Source of the DNA: Planctomycetota bacterium
GTDB taxonomy: Bacteria > Planctomycetota > PUPC01 > JACPCR01
Reading direction: 5' to 3'
Assembly: GCA_016179685.1 (NCBI GenBank)
Contig: JACPCR010000079.1
Location: 1 to 64,000, forward strand
DNA: 64,000 nucleotides
Shown here: in pieces, positions 18,615 to 27,400 of the stretch
How positions within the stretch are numbered: the stretch's first letter is position 1
Layout of the letters: every line of letters begins with the position of its first letter
The notes under the pieces: model-generated
What the model was told of the DNA's origin: nothing
Seen by the model: only the letters and a program-made list of their open reading frames with translations
Database searches by the model: none
Program-made: the position numbers and the translations under genes

Positions 18615-19640
18615 TTGGAAGGCGAAATCTGCGCCTTGAAACGAGACCCACCCCCTGGCCCGCCTGGGGACTCGATCGGCGTCCATCTCGATGAGTTCCT
18701 GGAGGCCGTCGGCTCGGCAAAGGTCCGCCCTGGCGTCCCCCGCCAGCCCGTCTCTTGGGGGCGAAAAGGGTTGCCAGCCTTCGCGCCGGCGTCCGGCGAC
18801 CTCAAGGGAGATGCTGAGGCGGCCGATGTGGCACTCCGCCCTGGCACGTCGTGTGAAAAGGCGTGGATGGCTGCCTCTCTGGCGATCCTGGCCTCGGACG
18901 CGTGTCTCCTCTGCCGGATGCACGGGCTCGTCCTGCGCTTCATCCAGGGGCACTTTCCCCTGACCGATCGCCCGCTCGAGCCGCTGCCCATTGGAGAGCG
19001 CGGCCTGGCCGCTCTGATTCTCGTGCACAATTTGGCGTGGCATGAAAGGTTGGCGGACACTCGAGGCGGAATCTTTCGTTGGCGATACAGGCTTCGGGAA
19101 CGGAAAATGGACGAACGGGCACTTCGACTCGCTCGGCCCCTGCTCGCCGTTCTGGACTGGTGTGTTCCCCCCGATCCTTCCGGGGAGTTGATCCTCTTGC
19201 ACGTGCTTCTGGATGCCTGCCTGCCGTTGTATCTCCGGGGCCGTCGGGCCGGTGACGCCGGGCCCGAGAGTTTGCAGAATCCGTGGCGGCAGCTCTGGCA
19301 TGAAGTCATCGCTCGAAGCCCCATCACGCGGCTCGTTGCGTGCGACCTCCTCGACGGCTGCGCCGAAGTAAAAGGTGGTGAAGCCGACACCCCGGCGAAA
19401 GCCATCGGACCCGTGACCGAAAGCCGGCAGGCCTCGCAACCGCTGCCAGGCGGCATGTGGGATTCGGGATGGTATGATTGGCGTGGGCTGGACCGCCTGG
19501 CAGCTCGACCGGACTTTGATGTCCGGACGTCGTTGCTTCAAAGGTTGGCCGACTCCGCCACTCGGATGGACGCCAGGCCCGGCCTGCGCGATCGGCTGCT
19601 CCACGATGCGGCCACTGCCCTGCGTTTAAGGGACCTGTAA
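18615..19640 (+). CDS. Conserved-context protein of unknown function between VWA and MoxR genes
   Basis: A 341-residue protein that I do not recognise. The plus frame is chosen over two long minus-strand frames because its third codon positions are strongly G/C and it lies in the operon direction between the VWA and MoxR genes. It is rich in Leu, Ala and Arg with several predicted helices. There are mildly hydrophobic stretches such as AASLAILASDACLLCRMHG and ILLHVLLDACLPLYLRG, but no clear transmembrane helix or signal peptide. The start is TTG at 18615 with GAGG about 9 nt upstream; a later start is possible. By position it may be a helper of the VWA/MoxR system. That is inference from neighbourhood only. 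Confidence 0.6.
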   Translation: MEGEICALKRDPPPGPPGDSIGVHLDEFLEAVGSAKVRPGVPRQPVSWGRKGLPAFAPASGDLKGDAEAADVALRPGTSCEKAWMAASLAILASDACLLCRMHGLVLRFIQGHFPLTDRPLEPLPIGERGLAALILVHNLAWHERLADTRGGIFRWRYRLRERKMDERALRLARPLLAVLDWCVPPDPSGELILLHVLLDACLPLYLRGRRAGDAGPESLQNPWRQLWHEVIARSPITRLVACDLLDGCAEVKGGEADTPAKAIGPVTESRQASQPLPGGMWDSGWYDWRGLDRLAARPDFDVRTSLLQRLADSATRMDARPGLRDRLLHDAATALRLRDL

Positions 19641-19711
19641 CCCGGCCTACCTGATCCGCCCGCGCTCCACCTCACGATTTGGAATTGCAAGGCGACTCAT
19701 TCCTCCGATTC

Positions 19712-20719
19712 ATGAAAGACCCGATACTCGAACGCATCAGCCCCGCGACACAACGTATCCGGAATCTCCAGAAGCAGCTTTCTGAGTTGTTCGTAGGGAA
19801 GGAAGAGATTATCCGACTGCTGGGGGTGTGCACAGCGGCCCGGGAGCCTCTCCTTCTCGTGGGCGAGCCGGGCACGGCGAAGTCGGACCTGATTGTCGAG
19901 TTCTGCAACCTGATGGGAATTCGGAGAAGCGGGGCAGAAGCCGGCGGGGACGGTCCGGGTTATTTCGAGTTCCTGCTCACGCCTTTCACCGAGCCGAGCG
20001 AAGTTTTCGGTCCGGTAAATATTGACGACTACACGCGACGGCAGGTCTACACGCGGGCCAGCCGCGGCATGCTGCAAGAATCCGCAGTGGTCTTCCTGGA
20101 CGAGGTGTTCAAGGCCAATAGCGCCATTCTGAACAGCCTGCTCACCATCCTCAACGAGCGCAAGTTCTACGACGCCGGCCGGGCCGTGCCTGTTCCGCTC
20201 GTCGTCCTTTTCGGTGCGACCAATGAGGTCCCCTCGGGCGGAGAACTGGCCGCATTGTTCGACCGTTTTACCCTCCGGGTAGAGTGCCTAAACCTCCGCA
20301 CGGAGGAGCAGATGCGCGAGCTGCTGCGGCGGGGAGCCCGGCGGGAAAGTCTGCGTTCTCGCCGGATGCTGGGTGAAGAAATCACTCTGACCCCTTCAGG
20401 CCCGATGCCGGCGCTCGACGATTTCACGCAGGTGTTCCGGGCCGCCGTGGAACGACTCGACGACCCGGAATTCGGCAGGCGGAATGCCCTGTTCCTCGAT
20501 ACGTTCCTGAGGAAGGTCAGTGCGATTCGCCAGGACGAGTTGACGGGCCTGAACGATCGGAAAGTCATCAAGCTGCTCAAATTGATGGTGGTTCAGGCAC
20601 TCCTCGAGGGTCGGGAGCCGGACACCGTGGAGCATCAGCTTCTCGAGTGGACATGGGACAATCCTTTCGATTCCGAAGCGCGGCGCCGGCTTCAAGCGAT
20701 TGCGAGGGAAGGCCGTTGA
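19712..20719 (+). CDS. MoxR/RavA-type AAA ATPase
   Basis: A 335-residue cytoplasmic AAA ATPase. Walker A is GEPGTAKS and Walker B is VVFLDEVFKA. Sensor 1 lies in the segment LVVLFGATNEVP, and the arginine-finger region is LFDRFTLRV. A C-terminal helical lid follows. The sequence LFVGKEEIIRLLGVC before Walker A is typical of the MoxR/RavA branch. Such ATPases act with VWA partners to remodel or activate protein targets, and the double-VWA protein lies upstream on the same strand. The ATG at 19712 is used. The frame reaches a TTG at 19679, but neither has a strong Shine-Dalgarno. Confidence 0.9.
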   Translation: MKDPILERISPATQRIRNLQKQLSELFVGKEEIIRLLGVCTAAREPLLLVGEPGTAKSDLIVEFCNLMGIRRSGAEAGGDGPGYFEFLLTPFTEPSEVFGPVNIDDYTRRQVYTRASRGMLQESAVVFLDEVFKANSAILNSLLTILNERKFYDAGRAVPVPLVVLFGATNEVPSGGELAALFDRFTLRVECLNLRTEEQMRELLRRGARRESLRSRRMLGEEITLTPSGPMPALDDFTQVFRAAVERLDDPEFGRRNALFLDTFLRKVSAIRQDELTGLNDRKVIKLLKLMVVQALLEGREPDTVEHQLLEWTWDNPFDSEARRRLQAIAREGR

Positions 20720-20761
20720 ATGTCGCCCTCCTTTCCCGGCCATTCGCTCTCCTCCCTCTCT

Positions 20762-20803
20762 CTGCGTTGTGCAATCATCAGGGATTTTGGCTATAATACG
20801 CAT
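20762..20803 (+). promoter_or_regulatory. Candidate sigma-70 promoter for the small gene at 20841
   Basis: A perfect -10 hexamer TATAAT lies at 20792-20797 in an otherwise GC-rich region. A weak -35-like TTGTGC begins near 20767, giving a spacing of about 19 bp. The predicted start of transcription near 20804 leaves a leader of about 37 nt before the ATG at 20841. This argues against the in-frame ATG at 20802. Confidence 0.55.
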
Positions 20804-20840
20804 GTATTCGCCAGCCTCCCCCCTCGATGGATCAGAGCCT

Positions 20841-21287
20841 ATGAGCGTTGATGATGCGGCCCGAGTGGCCAAAATCTTGGCCGAAATCCAGTATGAGCTC
20901 CGCGAGGACCTCCTGAACAACCTGACGGCACAAGAGGAGAATCTGAAGACGGCGCTCGACCCGAGGACCTTTTCGCCGGAATTTGATGAAATCCGGGACA
21001 AGTACCTCGACAAGTTGGCGATTCTCCAAGGCATCATCAACGAGCTGGCCAACTTCAATCTCTGCCACACCAAGCGCATTACGCGCATCGAGTCGATGTC
21101 CGCGGAAACCCACGAGGAACTGACGCGCCGAGTCAACCACAAGCTCGCTCGGCTCGAAGGTTGCCGTATCGTCGATGTGAAGTTCATCAAGGATGAAGCC
21201 GGGGAGAAGTCCTCCTGGGTTTCTTTCATTACGTACATGCCGAACCCTTTAAAGCCTGCTCCTGCTAAGCAGCCTTCAAAGGCTTAG
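20841..21287 (+). CDS. Small helical protein of unknown function
   Basis: A 148-residue soluble protein that I do not recognise. The N-terminal two thirds are predicted to be mainly helical with acidic and basic heptad-like spacing (AKILAEIQYELREDLLNNL, FDEIRDKYLDKLAILQGI). The C-terminal third looks like a small beta unit (CRIVDVKFIKDEAGEKSSWVSF). It could be an adaptor or a helical-bundle partner of the MoxR system upstream, but it has its own candidate promoter. The last 14 codons form part of a hairpin at 21246-21282. The ATG at 20841 agrees with the promoter position. Confidence 0.65.
   Translation: MSVDDAARVAKILAEIQYELREDLLNNLTAQEENLKTALDPRTFSPEFDEIRDKYLDKLAILQGIINELANFNLCHTKRITRIESMSAETHEELTRRVNHKLARLEGCRIVDVKFIKDEAGEKSSWVSFITYMPNPLKPAPAKQPSKA
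21246..21282. repeat. Imperfect hairpin inside the 3' end of the small gene
   Basis: CCTTTAAAGCCTGCT (21246-21260) pairs with 21268-21282 at 13 of 15 positions. An alternative fold pairs GCTAAGC with GCTTAGC across the stop codon. It sits at a gene end like the other hairpins but lacks the CACT apex, so it is kept separate. Confidence 0.5.
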
Positions 21288-21407
21288 CGAAGCGCCGCCT
21301 CAAACCGACCCGTGTGTGGCTCGAGCGACCAAGCCGAACAAGGATACGTCGCGTGCTTCGCTGACGGGAATCCCGTGGTCATGCGCGCGGCGGGCCGAAA
21401 TACTCTC

Positions 21408-21938
21408 ATGCCGACACCGGAATCACGACCGAACGAAGCGCCTTCCGTTCTTCAGGGCCGAAGTCCCGTCACGGAACGCATCCTTGCGCTCCTCGATCAG
21501 GCGAAGGTAACGTATCACCTCATCGAGCATCCGCCGGTGTTCACCAGCACTGAGGCCGCTCAGGTACGCGGCACCCGGCCCGAGCAAGGCGCGAAAGCCT
21601 TGGTCGTCAAGGCCGAAAACGACTATCACTTGCTCCTCCTGCCGGGCAACCGCAAGGCCGACAATCGCCGGGTCCGGCAGATGCTCGCCAGTCGGCATTT
21701 GCGTTTTGCCGGGCGTGACGAGCTCTTGCAACTCACCGGCTGCCTGCCCGGATCGGTTCCTCCCTTCGGCAACCTGTTCGGCCTGAAGGTCTGGATGGAC
21801 GAGGCCCTGGGCCGGTGCGAGCATCTGGCTTTTAACGCCGGCAGCCATACCGTGTCCATCCGGATGAAGACTTCGGACCTCATCCGACTGACGCAGGCCA
21901 GCATGGACTCCTTCATCCTGGCCGGAGAGACATCGTAA
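21408..21938 (+). CDS. YbaK/ProX-type aminoacyl-tRNA deacylase domain protein
   Basis: About 176 residues. The fold of the YbaK/EbsC/INS family is recognisable: VTYHLIEHPPVFTSTEAAQVRG at the start, then KALVVKAENDYHLLLLPGNRK with the conserved lysine, and the substrate-loop segment LTGCLPGSVPPFGNLFGLKVWMDEAL. These proteins hydrolyse mischarged tRNAs such as Cys-tRNA(Pro) or Ala-tRNA(Pro). The C-terminal strand VSIRMKTSDLIRLTQ completes the domain. The start is uncertain: ATG 21408 gives a family-like length, ATG 21381 and GTG 21312 are upstream in frame, and no good Shine-Dalgarno marks any of them. The specific tRNA cannot be inferred. Confidence 0.82.
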   Translation: MPTPESRPNEAPSVLQGRSPVTERILALLDQAKVTYHLIEHPPVFTSTEAAQVRGTRPEQGAKALVVKAENDYHLLLLPGNRKADNRRVRQMLASRHLRFAGRDELLQLTGCLPGSVPPFGNLFGLKVWMDEALGRCEHLAFNAGSHTVSIRMKTSDLIRLTQASMDSFILAGETS

Positions 21939-22024
21939 GACGTCGCGGCGGGACGATTATCCTTCGACTGGAACACAGCGCTGGCGGCCAGGACCACTGT
22001 GTCGGCGGCCGTCGCAAAAAACCC

Positions 22025-23323
22025 GTGAAAGGCTACACCTCTGTCGTTTTCTTGAGCCCCGAGACCACCGCTTCGGACTCGGGCATCCTCCTCCGGCCGG
22101 TCGGGGGCGTGCCCCTCTTCCTGCGCACGCTGCTGGCGCTCCAGCGCGCCGGATGCTCGAAGCTGACCGTGCTCGCGCCAGGGTCAGGTGCGGTATCCGA
22201 TCGCCTCCGGGAGCTTGCCCGTGATTCGCGGGTGCGATGCCCAGTCGATTGGATTTGCACCAAAGAAAATGCGGCAAGGCCGGAGGGCCGGAACGGCCGA
22301 ACCGGGAGCGAGGCCTTCCTCCGCGTCGCCGCGAATCAGGTCTTCGATTTCCAGGCCCTGCGCAGCCTTCCGCCGCCCGCCGAGGGAGAGATCGTGGCCC
22401 TCGGCGGCCCGGCCGGAGGCCTGGACGCCTGCGGGGCCGGTCTGCCGGAGTCCATCGTCGAATCGGTCGCTGATGAGGGCGCCTGGCAGGCCCGTCTGAA
22501 TGACCTCGCACGCTCCGGCAAGCTGCGTCAAGCTCCGGCCCCGAGCTACTGGCAGCGCGTCGATTCGACCAGGGACCTACAGGAAGCGGAACGCAAGGTC
22601 TTCCATGCGCTTCGAGATAACGAAGGCGGCCTCGAGGGCTTCCTCGACCGCCACCTGACGCGACACCTTTCCATGCCCCTCACCGGGCTGCTCGCACGAA
22701 CGCCGCTGACGCCTAACCAGGTGACCTTCCTGAGCTTCGTCGTCGGGATCGCTTCGCTCTATTTCTTCGCCCAGCCCGGCCACGGGAACAAGGTGGCCGC
22801 TGCGCTCCTGTTCCTGCTTTCGACCGTCATCGACTGCTGCGACGGAGAAATCGCTCGGCTCAAGTTCCAGCAGTCCCGCTGGGGCGGCATTCTCGACATG
22901 GCCTTCGATACGGTCATTCACACCCTCCTCATGCTCTGCATCGGCTTCGGATTGAGGCAAGACCTGGACAAGCCTGTTGCCGTCTGGCTGGGCATCGCCT
23001 GCGCCATAGGCTCCTTCCTCGCCTGTCTCTTCACCTTGGTCAACCAAATCCTGGAGACGCGGACGCTCTCCATGGTCTCCACACCCCAGGAGAGCACGGT
23101 GCAGTCCAAGTCCCGGTTCAGCCGCCTGATCGAGGCCTTCAGCAACCGTGACTTCAGTTGGTATCTGCTCCTCGTCACCCTCCTGGGCCAGCTCTACCCG
23201 CTGCTCTGGGTCTTTGCATTCGGCGTGCAGGTTTTTTGGATCACTCTCGCCGTTCTCTACTTCCGCGACCATTCTCGTCGACGCGTGCGGAAGTGCGCCA
23301 GCACTTCCGCACGCGTCGACTGA
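22025..23323 (+). CDS. CDP-alcohol phosphatidyltransferase with N-terminal nucleotidyltransferase-like region
   Basis: A 432-residue membrane enzyme expected to transfer a phosphoalcohol headgroup from or to a CDP-alcohol. The family signature is complete: DCCDGEIARLKFQQSRWGGILDMAFD matches DxxDGxxAR(x8)GxxxDxxxD. About six hydrophobic helices follow from residue 225 onward. Residues 1-150 resemble a degenerate NTP-transferase fold (VVFLSPE, GGVPLFLRTLLALQRAG, LTVLAPGSG), the layout of bifunctional inositol-phosphate cytidylyltransferase/transferase proteins, but the usual glycine-rich NTP loop is not obvious. The start is GTG at 22025 with no strong Shine-Dalgarno. The last 15 codons (RRRVRKCASTSARVD) are encoded by a perfect 20-bp hairpin, so the natural C-terminus may have been replaced by hairpin sequence. 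Confidence 0.82.
   Translation: MKGYTSVVFLSPETTASDSGILLRPVGGVPLFLRTLLALQRAGCSKLTVLAPGSGAVSDRLRELARDSRVRCPVDWICTKENAARPEGRNGRTGSEAFLRVAANQVFDFQALRSLPPPAEGEIVALGGPAGGLDACGAGLPESIVESVADEGAWQARLNDLARSGKLRQAPAPSYWQRVDSTRDLQEAERKVFHALRDNEGGLEGFLDRHLTRHLSMPLTGLLARTPLTPNQVTFLSFVVGIASLYFFAQPGHGNKVAAALLFLLSTVIDCCDGEIARLKFQQSRWGGILDMAFDTVIHTLLMLCIGFGLRQDLDKPVAVWLGIACAIGSFLACLFTLVNQILETRTLSMVSTPQESTVQSKSRFSRLIEAFSNRDFSWYLLLVTLLGQLYPLLWVFAFGVQVFWITLAVLYFRDHSRRRVRKCASTSARVD
23277..23320. repeat. Perfect 20-bp hairpin overlapping a gene 3' end
   Basis: Positions 23277-23296 and 23301-23320 are exact complements around the tetraloop GCCA. The inner 14 nt read AGTGC-GCCA-GCACT. The hairpin is in frame with the end of the phosphatidyltransferase gene and abuts its TGA stop at 23321-23323. 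Confidence 0.92.
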
Positions 23324-23338
23324 AGTAAAGAGGTGGCT

Positions 23339-23593
23339 ATGCTGACTCAAATCATGGGGCGACGGTTGACTGCGGAATCCAAGGATGCGTGCGTCGGGTC
23401 GAATCTCCTGTATGTTGCCGGAATGGCGCTTTTCGCCCTCGGCACCTTCAAGGTCGCCAGTCTGCAAGTCACGGAATCGCAACTTCTTCTGGGCTTGCTC
23501 GCTACACTTTGTGCGAGTATGCAGATGATCGTCATGGGTATGCTGCTCTCCATCCGTGTTCGGTTTCAGACAACTGGCGAGAATCAACGATAA
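23339..23593 (+). CDS. Small two-helix membrane protein
   Basis: An 84-residue protein with two clear transmembrane helices (about residues 21-41 and 49-73: NLLYVAGMALFALGTFKVASL and a second Leu/Met-rich helix) and short charged ends. AGAGG lies about 6 nt before the ATG at 23339, which decides the start. The gene follows the phosphatidyltransferase by 15 bp, so they are probably co-transcribed, and a role at the membrane beside that enzyme is possible. I do not recognise a family. Confidence 0.65.
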   Translation: MLTQIMGRRLTAESKDACVGSNLLYVAGMALFALGTFKVASLQVTESQLLLGLLATLCASMQMIVMGMLLSIRVRFQTTGENQR

Positions 23594-24154
23594 CCCGCGG
23601 GTCAAGCCGATTGGGAATTGCCGGCCGATATCGCGTCCGCCAGTCCCCATCGGGTTGCACGCATCGTGGAGTTGGGCACCTTTCTGGCCACGTTCCCCAA
23701 AAGCGCGCCAGGACCCCTGTGAACGCCAGCGTCCTGCTGGCAGCTCCGGCCACCGAAATGTGGGAATCTGACGATGGGGCGCTTTCGCAGGGTCCCTGCC
23801 GCAAGGAAATTCCGGGAAGTGTCCCCAAGGGATATCCGGCATTCCATCGAAAATCTGCAAAGCGACGCTACCCGCAGGATGCCGGCGCTCCCGGGTGCGT
23901 CCGTCGTCCAGGTGAAATTCGGTCAAACTCCGGGGAATTGTCCCGATGCCGAATTGGCGACCCCCGTTGGTAAAAGGAGCTGGTCCTTGGCGTAACCGCA
24001 CTGGCCCTTCAACCTTTCGCAGAGAGGGTTAACCCACGGACCACCTCAATGGCACTCACACCACATCCAACGGTTCATTGCCCAACGGGATAGGGGCTCC
24101 TTCGATCCCGATGCCAAAGCGCGCCAGATCACGGAAAGCGGCATTTCTGATAAC
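23594..24154. other. Non-coding stretch without recognised features
   Basis: Several overlapping short frames exist here on both strands, none with a family match or consistent codon bias. The stretch ends in the truncated nucleotidyltransferase remnant at 24155, so it may itself be degraded accessory DNA. I see no repeat, RNA gene or insertion sequence in it. Confidence 0.5.
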
Positions 24155-24319
24155 ATGTTTCCAGAATGGTCCGACTGCACGAAGCGGTTGGCAGTATTGG
24201 CCCGGGGGGATGTGCTGGTTTATTCCGAGGCGGAGTGCCGGCGACGTAGCCGGGTACCGGGCACCGTGTTGTACTGGGCGCGCGCGGAGGGAAGAACCCT
24301 CTATGAAGCCGTATCTTGA
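24155..24319 (+). pseudogene. C-terminal remnant of an MNT-type nucleotidyltransferase
   Basis: The 54-residue open frame matches only the end of minimal nucleotidyltransferases that partner HEPN proteins: ARGDVLVYSEAE followed by ARAEGRTLYEA corresponds to the usual VLVYTxxE ... EGxxLYE ending. The catalytic GSRARG and DxD segments that should lie upstream are not found in any frame, so the gene is 5'-truncated. It overlaps the HEPN remnant by 17 bp, the arrangement normally seen for intact MNT-HEPN pairs. I call this from remembered family endings, so a profile search should confirm it. Confidence 0.6.
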
Positions 24320-24420
24320 AGAGGCCTGGCGGTCGTTGCGCCTCGCAGACCGTGACATCAAAGGTTTTGACGTTCTCAAGAGAAGCCCGAGGTTCATCTT
24401 TCCGCTGTCTCTTTCCACGC
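24303..24420 (+). pseudogene. Frameshifted HEPN-domain remnant
   Basis: The frame from ATG 24303 reads MKPYLEEAWRSLRLADRD then DIKGFDVLKRS, typical of the start of a HEPN protein. Another frame continues with PEVHLSAVSFHAQQAFV and a stop at about 24420. The FHAQQA segment is the hallmark second helix of HEPN proteins. The change of frame falls near the AGAGAAGCCC bases around 24380-24390. The C-terminal half, which would carry the RxxxxH ribonuclease motif, is missing. With the preceding gene this looks like a dead MNT-HEPN toxin-antitoxin module. Confidence 0.6.
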
Positions 24421-24447
24421 CCAGCAGGCCTTCGTCTGAAATGTGAC

Positions 24448-27400
24448 TCAGGCCCGCGACCAGAACTGCCGACTCGACCCTCCGCCCGGAACAGCCTCCA
24501 CTCCGCGGATGAGGTAATTGCAGATGCCCAGAGTGGCAAGGAGGTCGCCCCCGCGGTCGGCCCGCGGCCTGTCCCTCTTGCCCCAGCCCGGACAGTCGTC
24601 GACGAACCGGAGGACGCGGCATTCGTACTCTTCGAGGGCGGGCCGGTAAGCCTGGTGGGCCAGACGGCGCTGTGGCCCGGACAGTTCCCGCGCCTCGGCC
24701 CAGCGTCCGCCGGGCAGCTCCACGCGGACCTGGAACGTGACGTCCACGAAGGCCCACCGGCCGTCGAGGAAGACCTCGGCGGCCGTGTGCCCGCAAACGC
24801 TGTTGGCATGGAAGAGAAAGCAGATACGGGCGGGGACGTCCATGACTTCACAGAGAGCGATGAAAACGCGGACCTGCTCGTTGCACCAGCCGCGTCCGGA
24901 CTCGATGAGCTGCTCTTCGGTCAGGGCTCGGTCCGGGGCGAGGGGACCGGTATAGTGCGGGTGGTCCACGTGGCGGGCGACCCATCGCATGGCGGAGAGC
25001 ACGCGTTCCCGGACGGTCGTCCCCGTGAATCCAGCGGCAATGCGCTCGAGGCCAGGCCGCGTCCCCGCGCGGTAGCGCACGCGAGTGGGGCTGAAACAAG
25101 GACCGTAAAGAATCTCCTCCGTCTCGGGACACAGGCGCACGGCGGCCTGACACTGCTCCCGGTCGAGGCCGGCCACGGGCGTCTTGGCCAGTTCCTGATC
25201 CCACCGGCCCGGAAAGCCACGGGCGGTGAAGGCCCGGAGGTCCACTGGGCCGTTCCAGAGGCGGCTGGCCGGCCCGGCCTTCACGAAGGAAACCGTGCAG
25301 GTCCGGCGGCTCGTGGTCTCGATGACCTCCTGGCCCAGGCGCACCCGAACCGGGAATTCGTTGGAGGCTTCGAACCGGAGCGTGATGGCCCCATCCTGGA
25401 GATCGGTGGCGATAGCGAGAGGCCCGAAGGGGGTGGACACGCATTGCCGGACGGGCCAGTAGCGCGGCTCGGCCAGAGGTGAAAGCTCGATGCCCCCGCC
25501 CTCGAACCTTGCACCGAGAAGGAGAGCGTCCGCGTAAAGGGGATTGACGTAATACATGACGTATCGACCAGAGACGGCCCACTGCTCGGACGCCGGGGTC
25601 TCTGTCTCAAGGGCCCGACGCAGGCCTGCCCTCGTGAGGGAGTCCTCATCTCCCTGGAGGCGAGCGATCTCCGGATAGATGCGCAGGGCCATGATGGCCC
25701 ACATCCAGTGGTTGGGCTTGCACCAGGTCTGGCGCGTTTCGCCGTAGTTGCTGGGAAACATCTCGCGGTCGTCCCGCATGAACTGGCGATCGAGCAGCCG
25801 CAGGCCCTCGAGGATCGCTCCCAGTGCGGGCCCGCCGCCATCCTCTGCGGCCGCCTCCGCTGCATCGAGAAGGCTCAGCATGGCTACCCCGGTCATGTAG
25901 AGGGAAGAAAGGTAGCCCGGATGTGGCCCGGCCCCGATTTGGCCTCCGATGCTGCCGCGGGATTCGAGGACGGTGCGGCACATCCGCGCCAACTCGAGGG
26001 TGCGCTCGCGGGCGTGCTCGGTGCGCAGGAAACGCCAGAGAAGCGCCCAGGCTCCCAGCTCGAAGCTGTCGCGCCCGATGGTGCTGCGGGGCCAGTTCGA
26101 ACGAAACCAGGCCCAGTAGGACTCGGCGGCCATCTCCGCCGTGTCCAGAAGATAGGGATCGCCCGTCTCCAGGTAGGCGTAGAGCACGTCCCGGAACTTG
26201 GAATAGGCGCAGGTCTTCCAGCCCCAGCCGCCGACCCACTGGTGGACGCTGAAGTCCGTATGGTCGACGGCGAGATCGGCCCAATAGTATCCATGAGCAA
26301 GGGCGTCCTCGAAAATTTCTGGCCGGCCCGTGGCATAGAAATTCTGCATCATGCCCACGCCGCCGTCTCCGTCATTCGCCCACTGGCCCGATCCGCCGTC
26401 GAAGCGGCCTCTCACCAGGCCCTTGCGGACGTGGTCCGTCAGCAATTCGCCCAATCTCGCGTAAGCGCCGCGCACAGGGAGATAGCCCGAGGGCCAGGGC
26501 TCCTGGCAGAGGGCATACCACCAGGCGGGCAGGCGGTATCGGGCCACACGGGGAGCGGCGTCCGAAAGGCTGAACTGGCATCGAAACGTGCGGGCGAAGC
26601 CAGCCGCCCATTCCTGATGCGGGGCATGCTCGAGCTGGGGATTGAAGGTGCGCGCGACCGGATACCAGGCGACGCCGTTGGTTGCAGGCTCGATTCGGCC
26701 CGGAAATTCCCGGCTGAAAAGAATGTCGGAATCACGGAGATGGAGATGCATGCCGCCGAAACTCAGGAGCCGGCCGTCGTCCGGGACTACGGCCTGGCGC
26801 GGCGTGACCGCGTCTCCGGCGAACCGGACCATGGGAAGTCCTTGAAAGTCGTAGCCACGGATGTGGAGCTTGGTGTTCACGAAGTGTGCCCGGAGGTCTG
26901 CAACGCCGTTGCAGAAAAGGACCAGAGAAAAATCGGCCCAGAGGTAGGTATCCTCGTTGTAGATCACGCCACCGACCCGGTAACCTTCGGCCGCGCGGTG
27001 ACGCCACAGCGGATCGATCTGCACGTTCTCCCAGAAGTAGGGGCCGCCGCGGGGGCCGGTCGCCCCGGCCTGCATCACCAGCGTGCGGCCGCCGAACGTC
27101 AGCAAAAGCTCCGCCTGTGCCGTAGCACATTCGCTGGCGGGTACGCCGCGGAGTTGCTCGATCTCGGTGTAGGAGTGCGCCTTGTAAGCCTCTCGCACAA
27201 GGGTCGGACGAAGACGGACCTCCCACGGGCCCGGCCGGGACTCGGCTGTATCCGGCGCCGTCGTAAGACCCAGACACTGGGGAATTTCAGATTGCCCCAC
27301 GAGGGTGGCGATCACGCGACGCGGCTGCTCATGCCGTTTCCACCAGCCAACGGGAACGGACCCGGAGACAGGATGGTCGAGCCTCAGCCCGGGCACTTCT

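Noticed and set aside
17909..19604. Two long minus-strand frames (515 and 446 residues)
   Set aside because: They oppose the VWA gene end and the 341-residue gene. G/C-rich third positions and operon direction support the plus strand.
23774..23995. 73-residue plus-strand frame
   Set aside because: No Shine-Dalgarno, motif or codon bias; overlapping frames of equal quality exist, so it is not called.
22577..24001. 474-residue minus-strand frame
   Set aside because: It overlaps the phosphatidyltransferase, whose signature is unambiguous; the rest has no family resemblance.
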